Part shown: one piece after another, positions 8,411-16,210 of the stretch
Position numbering within the stretch: the stretch's first letter is position 1
How the letters are laid out: every line of letters starts with the position of its first letter
NCBI GenBank assembly: GCA_905480575.1
Contig: CAJQQZ010000116.1
Coordinates: 1-52,382, forward strand
Direction: 5' to 3'
Source of the DNA: an uncultured Alphaproteobacteria bacterium
GTDB lineage: Bacteria; Pseudomonadota; Alphaproteobacteria; UBA7985; CAJQQZ01
Length of the DNA: 52,382 bases
Notes under the pieces: generated by a model
What the model was told of the DNA's origin: nothing
Databases searched by the model: none
What the model saw: the letters and a program-made list of their open reading frames with translations, nothing else
Program-made: the position numbers and the translations under genes

Positions 8411-9292
8411 ATGACTATGAACTGGGAACTTCTGAAAATTTTTAATGCTGCTTACGAATGCGGCTCTTTATCAGCTGCAGCAAAACGGCTGCAATCAAGC
8501 CAACCAACGGTGGGTCGCAACATTGATGAGTTGGAACGTCAATTGGGGTTGGTACTGTTTGAAAGATCTCGTGATGGATTGGCTCCAACAGACGCTGCAC
8601 ACCAAATAGCAAAACACGCTGGGGATTTGTCCGGCATCGTAGATCGAATTTCTTTGCTATCGCTAGGCCGCGCGGAAACAATCGCCGGCACAGTTCGAAT
8701 TACAGCCAGTCAGATCGTCTCGGCATTTGTTTTGCCGTCTCTTTTATCTGACTTGTTCGAAGTCCAGCCTTCAATCGAAATTGAATTGGTTTCAACGAAC
8801 GAGGTTGAGAACTTATTGCGCCGTGATGCAGATATAGCGTTGCGTATGGTGAGGCCTACTCAGAAGGATCTCATTGCCAAGAAGGTCAATGAAGTCGACC
8901 TCGCGGTTTTCGCCCACGAAGACTATCTATCAAAACGTTCCGTTCCGTCGGAACCGGACGATTTGGTCAATCATCGCCTCATCGGATACGATCAAGCTGA
9001 CATGATTGTACGAGGGTTTAGGGAGTTCGGATTGGAAGTTTCAAAAGATTTCTTTTCATTCCGTTCTGATGATCAAGTTGCGTGCTGGAACGCTATTGAG
9101 GCCGGAATTGGTATCGGGTTCGGCCCTCGGTGGTTGGGGCAGAAAAATCCAAAACTCGTCGAGATTGATCCGAAAGTTGAAATACCGCCTATGCCGATCT
9201 GGCTGGTAACACACCGCGAGCTCCAGACTAGTAAGAGGATACGCACGGTCTTTGATTTCCTTGCGGATGGCCTCTCAAAAATAAATTTCTGA
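8411..9292 (+). CDS. LysR-family transcriptional regulator
   Basis: A 293-residue LysR regulator. The N-terminal winged HTH reads WELLKIFNAAYECGSLSAAA and continues with RLQSSQPTVGRNIDELERQL, followed by a periplasmic-binding-like effector domain from about residue 90. ATG at 8411 is used; ATG at 8417 (two codons later) is equally likely. It is divergent from the epimerase-like gene with an 89-bp gap holding a LysR-type inverted repeat, so it most likely regulates that gene and itself. The effector is unknown. Confidence 0.9.
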   Translation: MTMNWELLKIFNAAYECGSLSAAAKRLQSSQPTVGRNIDELERQLGLVLFERSRDGLAPTDAAHQIAKHAGDLSGIVDRISLLSLGRAETIAGTVRITASQIVSAFVLPSLLSDLFEVQPSIEIELVSTNEVENLLRRDADIALRMVRPTQKDLIAKKVNEVDLAVFAHEDYLSKRSVPSEPDDLVNHRLIGYDQADMIVRGFREFGLEVSKDFFSFRSDDQVACWNAIEAGIGIGFGPRWLGQKNPKLVEIDPKVEIPPMPIWLVTHRELQTSKRIRTVFDFLADGLSKINF

Positions 9293-9399
9293 CTTGTTCG
9301 TTTTTGACATAGAAATGACGCAGATCAGAACGATTAGGAGTGAAACTTCGCTCAATAGGGCGATCTAATCTTCGGCATTTTTTTGGAAAGTAGTGTCGC

Positions 9400-10650
9400 A
9401 TGCGTGAGGTTCTCAATTCAGTTCTGGCTCTTTTAATCGGTGTGGTGTTGCTGGCTATGGGCAACACGCTATTGAACATCATTTTGCCTTTGAAAATGGA
9501 AGATGCGGGCTACTCAACAGCCTCATATGGCTTCCTGGGTTCCGTGTTTTTTGCTGGCCTGCTAACAGGTGCTCTATCAGCTAAGAACTTCATCCAAAGC
9601 TTTGGGCATATCCGTGCTTTTGCAGCATTCGCAACAGTTTTCTCGGCCGTCGTGATTTTACATCCGTTGTTCAAAGCCTACGCTTTTTGGATCTTACTGA
9701 GATTTATTGGTGGTTTCTGCATCGCTGGTTTGTTCGCCGCAATCGAGGCTTGGCTTAACCAACAAAGCTCGGCTGAAAACCGCGGTAAAGTTTTGGCTGT
9801 CTACTTCATGTCCAATTATATGGCCATGATTATGGGGCAATTCCTGGTTAACCTTTGGGATATTAAGCAATTGGAGCCCTATCTGTTGGCTTCACTGCTG
9901 GTATCATTTTCACTGTTACCTGTCGTTATGACTAAGTTCCCGCAACCATCGTTTTCTGATGCCAAGCCGATGAGTCTAGTTGCTTTGACACGGTTTTCAC
10001 CTTTGGCAGTTGCCGGATCACTAACTGCTGGCTTTCTTCAGGGGGCCTTGTATTCCTTGGGAGCGCTTTATGCGACCGCTCTAGGTTACAGTATTCTACA
10101 GACGTCGTTTTTCATGGGGGCAGTCTTTGCAGGTGCTTTGCTCGCTCAATACCCAATTGGATATTTGGCAGACAAGTTTGATCGCCGCTCAATTCTGTTG
10201 TTGGTGTTGCTAACGACAATAATTTCCGCTTTCCTGCTGACTTTTCAGAACAGCGTCGCCCCTAGTTTTATCCTTAACCTTGGATTAGTAACTGTGTTTG
10301 GCGGGTTTATTTCCTCGATTTATCCGATTTCCCTAGCTCAGGTTTTCGATTATCTTGAGAGTGATCGTTACGTTGCAGCTTCATCTGGTTTGTTGGTTGT
10401 TTATTCACTTGGTGCTATGTTGGGCCCGCTGTTGGCAGGTCCGGCTATGTCATTGTTCGGTTATTCCAGCCTCTTTTTCATGTCATTGGTCGCCGCAAGT
10501 GGATTAACTATCTTTACTCTCCTCAGAATGAGTAGACGCGAATCATTGCCTAACGAGGAGCAGGAAGTCGTTGTACCAGTCATGCCGGAAGCGGCAACTG
10601 TTTACACTGACTTGGATCCTCGTGTGGAGGAGGAGGATATTGAAGAGTAG
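9400..10650 (+). CDS. MFS transporter (YcaD-like)
   Basis: A 416-residue inner membrane protein with about 12 hydrophobic segments. MFS signatures are visible between segments 2 and 3 and in the second half (GYLADKFDRRSILL). The arrangement resembles the YcaD subgroup of the major facilitator superfamily. The C-terminal tail of about 35 residues is strongly acidic (EEEDIEE at the end) and cytoplasmic by prediction. A GGAAAG sequence stands about 12 bases before the ATG. The substrate is not predictable. It follows the LysR gene with a 107-bp gap and is convergent with the transpeptidase fusion gene. Confidence 0.85.
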   Translation: MREVLNSVLALLIGVVLLAMGNTLLNIILPLKMEDAGYSTASYGFLGSVFFAGLLTGALSAKNFIQSFGHIRAFAAFATVFSAVVILHPLFKAYAFWILLRFIGGFCIAGLFAAIEAWLNQQSSAENRGKVLAVYFMSNYMAMIMGQFLVNLWDIKQLEPYLLASLLVSFSLLPVVMTKFPQPSFSDAKPMSLVALTRFSPLAVAGSLTAGFLQGALYSLGALYATALGYSILQTSFFMGAVFAGALLAQYPIGYLADKFDRRSILLLVLLTTIISAFLLTFQNSVAPSFILNLGLVTVFGGFISSIYPISLAQVFDYLESDRYVAASSGLLVVYSLGAMLGPLLAGPAMSLFGYSSLFFMSLVAASGLTIFTLLRMSRRESLPNEEQEVVVPVMPEAATVYTDLDPRVEEEDIEE

Positions 10651-10656
10651 ACCGTC

Positions 10657-13209
10657 TTAGAACAAGGCGTCGTAGAGCGCCAAGTCGCGCTCATAGACAT
10701 CATCGCGGAAGTTAACTGTTCCTCCTTCGCCACTCCAGGCGGTTGCATAAGTCAAGTGAACGGGAAGCTTTTGCTTTAGGGGAACGACGGTGCGCTCTTT
10801 GCTTTCGATCAGATCGTCAATTCTTTGACGATCCCAGCCTTCTAACTGTTGCAATACCTTCTCCGCCAGGTCCAATGGACGTTGTAACCGGATGCACCCT
10901 GAGCTGTATGTACGGACTGCTTTGGAGAAAAGACTTCTGGCAGGGCTGTCATGAAGATAGATTGAAAAATCATTGGGAAACATAAACTTAACTTGACCCA
11001 GTGCATTCTTTGGCCCTGGAAGTTGACGCAGTGTATAGGGGAAGTAGTCCTTCGACAAAGAATTCCAGTCAACAAAGTAAGGATCAATTTCTGTTCCACT
11101 TTCTAGAACCTGAAAGCCCATACGTTCAATGAAACTTGGGTCGGCCAGGATTTGCGGGAGCTCATCTTCTACGGCGATTTTGTAGGGGACTGTCCAGTAC
11201 GGATTGAATTCCAGATATTCAATTTCGTCTGAAAACACTGGTGTCTTTCGGAAGGGTTTGCCAACGACGACAGCCATATGTTCCTTCACTGATCCTTGTT
11301 CAATCATACGCATCTCGAAGCCCGCGATGTTCACAAGGATGTAGTTGTCGCCCATGTTTTCCGGCATCCATCGCCAACGTTCCATGTTGACGATGATTTG
11401 CTTTATGCGTTGAATTACGGGGATGTTCAGTTGTCGGTAAGTTCCTTTTCCAACAATACCATCTGCCTCTAATCCGTGACGGTCTTGGAAGCGTTTGACG
11501 GCCATCTTCAGGCTTGTGTCAAACAAGTCAGGCCTATCACTTGGAACAGAGATGTCGTGCGACGCTTCAAGTCTTTGCCTTAGAATCGCAACATCGCTTC
11601 CCGACATATCAGGCTTGAGAACTCGGTCAGTCGGTACAGTGGGCCAGCCGCCTTTTACAAGGATTGTTTGATGTTTTGAGAGGAGAGAGCGCAAGGCCCT
11701 GTATTCTGGGTTGGATGATCGGAAGCTTGCGACAAATTGATGGAGCGAAGTAGCTTCCGACAGTTCGATTAGCGTTGCCTCGACATCAAGCCGTTTAGTT
11801 TGCACAAAAAGCTCAGGATCAATTGCCCTGGGTTTTAGTCGACCGATTTTTAGATCGGATGCATAAAAGGCAAAAAGAGTCGAAAACGTTGCCTCCGCTC
11901 TTGCCAGACTTACGAGGTCGGTTGTTCCCTCTACATTGTCGCTTAGCTGTTTCAAAGCCTGTACAGGATAGTCTCCTGGATTTAGTCCGTCACTGACAAC
12001 GGCATGAAGAGTTTGCAACAGTTGGTCCCTTGCATTCTTTGACTTTGCCCACAGAACCTCGGGTTTATCATTGCGATAATAGCTGATGAGACCCTGCCGA
12101 TAATCTTTGAAGCCTTTTGGGAAACGATCATTCAATTCAATGAGGTCAGATGCCAATTCAGCGACCGTATCAAGGTCCTCCATTGACAAGTTGGTGCTCG
12201 TATTAGAGCTCGCCTCCACCGCTCTGGGGGCTTCCATCAAACCAGCTTGACTGAAGGAATTCTGTGCACCAGTGTGGAATGGAAGAAGCAAACCAGAGGA
12301 AATCATTTGGCCAAGCGTCAAATCTGCAAAGGCTGGGTGCCATTGTTGTAGGTGCGGTAGTTTGATGAGTAGTTGGTTGGTGAAGTTTTCGATCAAATCT
12401 GGATCGCTATCTTTGTGCGTTACGACCACAGCTCTAACGCCAAAAGTGCTCACCGGCGCTGAGTTCAGCCCATAGACTTCGCCCGAGATGGACATCTTGG
12501 AATAGATGCCGGGATTGGAAGACATCAAAGCCTGCAATGTCTTTTCAGGGAAGGAAACCAATTGTATCGAGCATTTTTCAGCAGCTCTTTCTATCGCCCG
12601 GTTGGGATGCCCAGCCATGAAAGCAAAGGCATCGATACGACCCCTGCACAGATTCTTGTCTTGCTCTGTGCCTTTGAATTCAGTGACCAGCGAAAAATCT
12701 TGGTAGTCTATCCCGTTGGAAGATAGAAATGTTGAAACGCTGGTTCTGGTTCCGGAACTGGGATTAGCAACGTCAAAGCGCTGACCTAACAAATCGTCGA
12801 AGTCGCTGATGTTTGAGCCAGCTTTTGCAACCACTGTCATCGGCTCCAGGTGCAGGGCTAACAGGCCTCGCAGATCTATGAACGGAGAGCGACCTTCAAA
12901 GGCCCCCGTAGCGTTGATTGCTTGTTCAATGAGGTCAGACTGGACAATGGCTATGTCGATCTCTTTTCGCTTGAGCGCCTCTAGATTGTCCAGGCTACCG
13001 CCTGTCGTGAGCGTGTGACATTTGGGGGAGCTGTCTGGTTTTGTACGGTTATAGTTCCTGCATATCTCTGCCGCTGTTTGATAATAGAGTCCAACCACAC
13101 TTCCTGTGCCGATCGTGAATATTCCTTCGGCTTTGGATTGGGGGAGGTTGAAAAGTATGACGAGCCAAATGCCAGTCAACTGCATTGCTAATCTTACAAA
13201 TGGAGGCAT
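10657..13209 (-). CDS. Fusion: TAXI-type solute-binding domain with YcbB-like L,D-transpeptidase
   Basis: An 850-residue exported protein. Residues 1-27 look like a signal peptide (ending QSKAEG). Residues about 28-310 match TAXI-family TRAP solute receptors: FTIGTGSVVGLYYQTA, TTGGSLDNL, IDIAIVQSDL and NPSSGTRTS. After a Ser/Thr-rich linker come an LdtD/YcbB scaffold region (ARAEATFSTLFAFYASDL), a peptidoglycan-binding domain (FQDRHGLEADGIVGKGT) and a YkuD catalytic domain with YLHDSPARSLF and SSGCIRLQRP; the nucleophile is about Cys772. ATG at 13209 has AGGGA 8 bases upstream; a TTG eight codons earlier is less likely. No TRAP membrane subunits are nearby. The predicted role is 3-3 peptidoglycan cross-linking with a ligand-sensing periplasmic domain; the coupling is inference. 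Confidence 0.88.
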   Translation of the reverse strand: MPPFVRLAMQLTGIWLVILFNLPQSKAEGIFTIGTGSVVGLYYQTAAEICRNYNRTKPDSSPKCHTLTTGGSLDNLEALKRKEIDIAIVQSDLIEQAINATGAFEGRSPFIDLRGLLALHLEPMTVVAKAGSNISDFDDLLGQRFDVANPSSGTRTSVSTFLSSNGIDYQDFSLVTEFKGTEQDKNLCRGRIDAFAFMAGHPNRAIERAAEKCSIQLVSFPEKTLQALMSSNPGIYSKMSISGEVYGLNSAPVSTFGVRAVVVTHKDSDPDLIENFTNQLLIKLPHLQQWHPAFADLTLGQMISSGLLLPFHTGAQNSFSQAGLMEAPRAVEASSNTSTNLSMEDLDTVAELASDLIELNDRFPKGFKDYRQGLISYYRNDKPEVLWAKSKNARDQLLQTLHAVVSDGLNPGDYPVQALKQLSDNVEGTTDLVSLARAEATFSTLFAFYASDLKIGRLKPRAIDPELFVQTKRLDVEATLIELSEATSLHQFVASFRSSNPEYRALRSLLSKHQTILVKGGWPTVPTDRVLKPDMSGSDVAILRQRLEASHDISVPSDRPDLFDTSLKMAVKRFQDRHGLEADGIVGKGTYRQLNIPVIQRIKQIIVNMERWRWMPENMGDNYILVNIAGFEMRMIEQGSVKEHMAVVVGKPFRKTPVFSDEIEYLEFNPYWTVPYKIAVEDELPQILADPSFIERMGFQVLESGTEIDPYFVDWNSLSKDYFPYTLRQLPGPKNALGQVKFMFPNDFSIYLHDSPARSLFSKAVRTYSSGCIRLQRPLDLAEKVLQQLEGWDRQRIDDLIESKERTVVPLKQKLPVHLTYATAWSGEGGTVNFRDDVYERDLALYDALF

Positions 13210-13301
13210 TTTTTGATTCCCTGTTTGGACCAACCTAAGCTAAGTCACTTATTGATGGAATAGGATCTGAAGAACTTGTGAACGGTTAGAAGGCAGCACC
13301 A

Positions 13302-14033
13302 GTGAGTTACAAAAAACTAAAGCCAATTAAAGGATTGTTGTTCGACAAGGATGGTACCCTGTTTGATTTTCACTCGGAATGGCATATTCCAGCTATGGAA
13401 GCTGCTATGTTCGTCGCTGAAGGAAATCAAGCATTGGCTAACCGAATGCTGCTCTCTTCTGGTTATGATGTAAAAACCGGCGTTTTTGGCTCTGGCTCTT
13501 TGATTGCTGCAGGCACGGCATTGGATATTCTAAGGTGTTGGCTAGAGGTCAAACCCAGTGAACGCAGTTGGGAAGAACTCGTTCGGAAAACAGATGAAAT
13601 TTTCCGAGATGGCACTGATCCAATCGCCGCCCAAGTGACGGATCTGAACCAGTGGATAACGGACTTGAAGGCTCGGGGCTTTGTCATTGGGTTGTCAACA
13701 CACGACTCGTTTGAAGCGGCAGAAAGCCAGCTCTCGAAAGTTCGTGCTTTCGAATTGTTTGACTTTGTCGCCGGGTACGATTCTGGACATGGTCATAAGC
13801 CTGGCCCTGGGATGTTAAACGCTTTTTGTAAGCATACAGGGTTAGACGCTTCTCAGGTTGCTGCAGTCGGTGACAATACCCATGATCTGGGAATGGGCCG
13901 CTCAGGTGGGGCAGGTGCGACCATTGCTGTTATGACAGGCACGGGTGTCGTCGAAGACCTTCAGCCATTGGCGGATTTTATTTTCCCATCAATCGTGGAG
14001 TTTGGAGCAGCTTTGCAGGAAGCTCGTGGCTGA
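13302..14033 (+). CDS. HAD-family phosphatase (phosphoglycolate phosphatase-like)
   Basis: A 243-residue haloacid dehalogenase-like hydrolase. Motif I is FDKDGTLFDF with the nucleophilic Asp, motif II is LSTH, motif III is the HKPGPG region, and motif IV is VGDNTHDLGMG. A helical cap lies between motifs I and II. The start is GTG with AGAAGG about 8 bases before. It resembles Gph-type phosphatases, but the substrate cannot be fixed. It is divergent from the TAXI/transpeptidase gene. Confidence 0.85.
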   Translation: MSYKKLKPIKGLLFDKDGTLFDFHSEWHIPAMEAAMFVAEGNQALANRMLLSSGYDVKTGVFGSGSLIAAGTALDILRCWLEVKPSERSWEELVRKTDEIFRDGTDPIAAQVTDLNQWITDLKARGFVIGLSTHDSFEAAESQLSKVRAFELFDFVAGYDSGHGHKPGPGMLNAFCKHTGLDASQVAAVGDNTHDLGMGRSGGAGATIAVMTGTGVVEDLQPLADFIFPSIVEFGAALQEARG

Positions 14034-14040
14034 TGGTTGT

Positions 14041-15066
14041 CTAGCCTCTCCGCCGGCCTTTTCTTTCGCGTTTTGGCATTACGATTTCTTCACCACTTGC
14101 ATCGGCTTTTGCGCCCATGGTGACGTCGCCTAATTTCTTGACGATGGTTGCCATATCAGGCACCGGATTTGGGGAATAGTTATCCAGGGCTTTTCGCATA
14201 GCAGCGACGTGTTTTGGCGTTGTGCCGCAGCAGCCTCCGACGATGCGCGCGCCACAATCAACCGCTAGGCCAGCGTAGTATTCCATCATTTCGACGGTGC
14301 CGCTGTATTGGATTTCACCGTCGATGAATTCAGGGACGCCGCAATTTGCTTTAGCGATGATCAGGTCTTCAGCACCAGCTGCATTCTTCATCGAGATTGT
14401 GATAGCGATGAGTTCTGCAGGGCCAACGCCACAGTTCGCTCCGTAACAGGCTGGATGCTCAGAGCTTTTTGGGCTGATTTCGGTGAGGTCGATTGGGGTA
14501 ATCCCCATCATTGTACGGCCGTTCGTGTCGAAACTCAATGTCGTGACAATCGGTAATCCCGTTTTTTCAGCTGCCTCGTAAGCCGCTAATAGTTCTTCTT
14601 TGGAAGATATTGTTTCAATCCAAAGAACATCAGCACCACCTTTTGCAAGGGCACTTGCTTGTTCGTAGAATGCCTCAACGGCTTCCGCATGGGTAAGAGC
14701 TCCCAGGGGTTCGAACAACTCGCCTGTTGGGCCAATCGAACCAGCAACAACAACTGGACGGTCAACACTGCTTGCAATTTCTTTTGCAAGGGCTGCTGCC
14801 TTTTCGTTCAGTTCGGTGACGCGGTCGTCAGCTTGGTGCAGTTTTAGGCGATGCCTGGTGCCGCCAAAAGAGTTGGTCAGAATAATGTCTGACCCCGCAT
14901 CGACAAAATTTTGATGGAGAGCTCGAATTTTATCTGGTTGTTCGTCGTTCCAGAGCTCAGGCGCGTCACCGCTCATTAACCCCATTGCAAAGAGGTTTGT
15001 TCCGGTTGCGCCATCCGCGAGAATGGGTTTTCCACTTGATAGTAAGTCGAGGAAGGCGTTTGACAC
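14041..15066 (-). CDS. bmt: Betaine-homocysteine S-methyltransferase
   Basis: A 341-residue homocysteine methyltransferase that would convert glycine betaine and homocysteine to dimethylglycine and methionine. The TIM barrel begins ILADGATGTNLFAMGL. The zinc-binding cysteines are in YGANCGVGP and GGCCGTTP (277-284). The length and the position in a betaine/sarcosine cluster favour Bmt over a generic MmuM; this is inference. It ends with a basic tail (KRERKGRRRG) that also has counterparts on the MttB, RamA-like and MeTr proteins of this cluster. The start is GTG with a weak GGA site. A 9-bp-arm palindrome lies 15 bp upstream and may be its operator. Confidence 0.85.
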   Translation of the reverse strand: MSNAFLDLLSSGKPILADGATGTNLFAMGLMSGDAPELWNDEQPDKIRALHQNFVDAGSDIILTNSFGGTRHRLKLHQADDRVTELNEKAAALAKEIASSVDRPVVVAGSIGPTGELFEPLGALTHAEAVEAFYEQASALAKGGADVLWIETISSKEELLAAYEAAEKTGLPIVTTLSFDTNGRTMMGITPIDLTEISPKSSEHPACYGANCGVGPAELIAITISMKNAAGAEDLIIAKANCGVPEFIDGEIQYSGTVEMMEYYAGLAVDCGARIVGGCCGTTPKHVAAMRKALDNYSPNPVPDMATIVKKLGDVTMGAKADASGEEIVMPKRERKGRRRG

Positions 15067-15081
15067 GTCGATATTCCGGAT

Positions 15082-15105
15082 TTTTGTTCGTTATATCGAA
15101 CAAAA
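15082..15105. promoter_or_regulatory. Palindromic operator candidate upstream of bmt
   Basis: TTTTGTTCG, six bases (TTATAT), then CGAACAAAA: a perfect 9-bp inverted repeat. On the minus strand it contains a TATAAC that could be the -10 element of bmt, so a bound regulator would block the promoter. A SAM- or SAH-responsive ArsR-type regulator is one possibility for a methionine-cycle gene, but I do not recognise the motif with certainty. Confidence 0.45.
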
Positions 15106-15135
15106 TAGAAAACCCACCTGAATTTATCAAGTGGG
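15101..15135 (-). terminator. Rho-independent terminator after the OmpA-family gene
   Basis: On the minus strand CCCACTTGA-TAAAT-TCAGGTGGG forms a 9-bp stem with one T-G wobble, followed by TTTTCTATTTTG. It lies about 30 bp past the OmpA-family stop and partly overlaps the bmt operator candidate. Confidence 0.75.
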
Positions 15136-15162
15136 CTTTCGTCTAAAATGGAGTTTTTGTGG

Positions 15163-15912
15163 TTAGAATCGGCAGTTGGATTGCAGTGGTGCAATTTGTA
15201 ATTCAACGCGGCGGTTTTGTGCCTGCCCTGTTGGCGTAGCATTGCTTGCAATTGGTTGTCTTTCACCCATTGCAACTGCGCGAATACGGCTGCCGGACAA
15301 TCCTGACCTTTGAAGGAAGCGGCTCACAGCGTTAACACGCTGGGCAGAGAGTACTAAGTTATAGCGATCTCCGCCACGGCTGTCTGTGTGTCCCGAGATG
15401 GTGACACTTGAGCCTGGGTACGCGCTTAGGCTTTGTGCAATAGCTGACAGAGGCGCTGTGAATTGAGGCCGTATAGTAGCTTGCGCAGTATCAAAGGTGA
15501 TATTGTTGTTCGCTCTGATAAGAATGCCTGTTGCTGTACGCCCGACCTGTATGCCGTAAGGGGCCAAACTGTAAGAAAGTTGGGCTGCCTGTTCGTTAAG
15601 GTTCGGACAACCAGGAATTGGCACTGGTTGTGGGATCGGCTGAGGGATAGGTTGCGGTGTAGGAACGGGAGCAGGAAGTACCGGCGGGTAGCCCGGAATC
15701 GGTTGTGGGTATGGCAAGGGTTGCGGGGTTACTTGCGGTACGGCATAGCCAGGCAGTCCGGGGGTTCCGACCGCGTAGTACTTGTTGGTTGTTCCAGGAC
15801 CGTAAACACCTGCCGTGTCGCCAGTAGGGGCAAAAGTAGACAGGTTAGATGCGTTAGCCGCCAACGGAGCCATGGCTGTTAAGATAGTCGCAATTTGCAA
15901 TATGCGTCGCAT
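15163..15912 (-). CDS. OmpA-family outer membrane protein with Pro-rich linker
   Basis: A 249-residue envelope protein. ATG at 15912 (GAGGT just upstream) gives a clean signal peptide MRRILQIATILTAMAPLAANA. The middle is proline- and glutamine-rich with repeated QPIPQP units, probably a spacer in the periplasm. The C-terminal OmpA/MotB domain binds peptidoglycan: ITFDTAQATI, TISGHTDSRGGDRYN, LSAQRVNAVSRFL and GQAQNRRVEL. A terminator follows. It sits inside the betaine region but is transcribed on its own and has no obvious metabolic link. Confidence 0.85.
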   Translation of the reverse strand: MRRILQIATILTAMAPLAANASNLSTFAPTGDTAGVYGPGTTNKYYAVGTPGLPGYAVPQVTPQPLPYPQPIPGYPPVLPAPVPTPQPIPQPIPQPVPIPGCPNLNEQAAQLSYSLAPYGIQVGRTATGILIRANNNITFDTAQATIRPQFTAPLSAIAQSLSAYPGSSVTISGHTDSRGGDRYNLVLSAQRVNAVSRFLQRSGLSGSRIRAVAMGERQPIASNATPTGQAQNRRVELQIAPLQSNCRF

Positions 15913-16210
15913 TTTACCTCGCAAAATAAAAATTCCATAATGATTGGGGGAAGACACAAGCTGTGAATCCCTCAATTTGTTCAAATTAATCTCTATTTTA
16001 CCTTATGCAAAATGCGCGCCTAATGCAGCTGCAAAATTGGTGTGTTGGAGTCGTTGAAAACTCGGAGGCATCCTTTTGAAGCAATGGCGCTGAATGCCTT
16101 AAGCTTGTCGTGGTTCGGCAAGTCTGGAAAACAGCAAGATAGCAAAACAAAGCCATCGAATCACACTTCAAAATTTTGATTGATTTTGATTACAGAAGGT
16201 TAGGACACTC

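Noticed and set aside
15913-16210. Cobalamin, SAM or glycine riboswitch before the mttB-like gene
   Set aside because: I could find no B12-box or conserved junction sequences, and only short weak hairpins.
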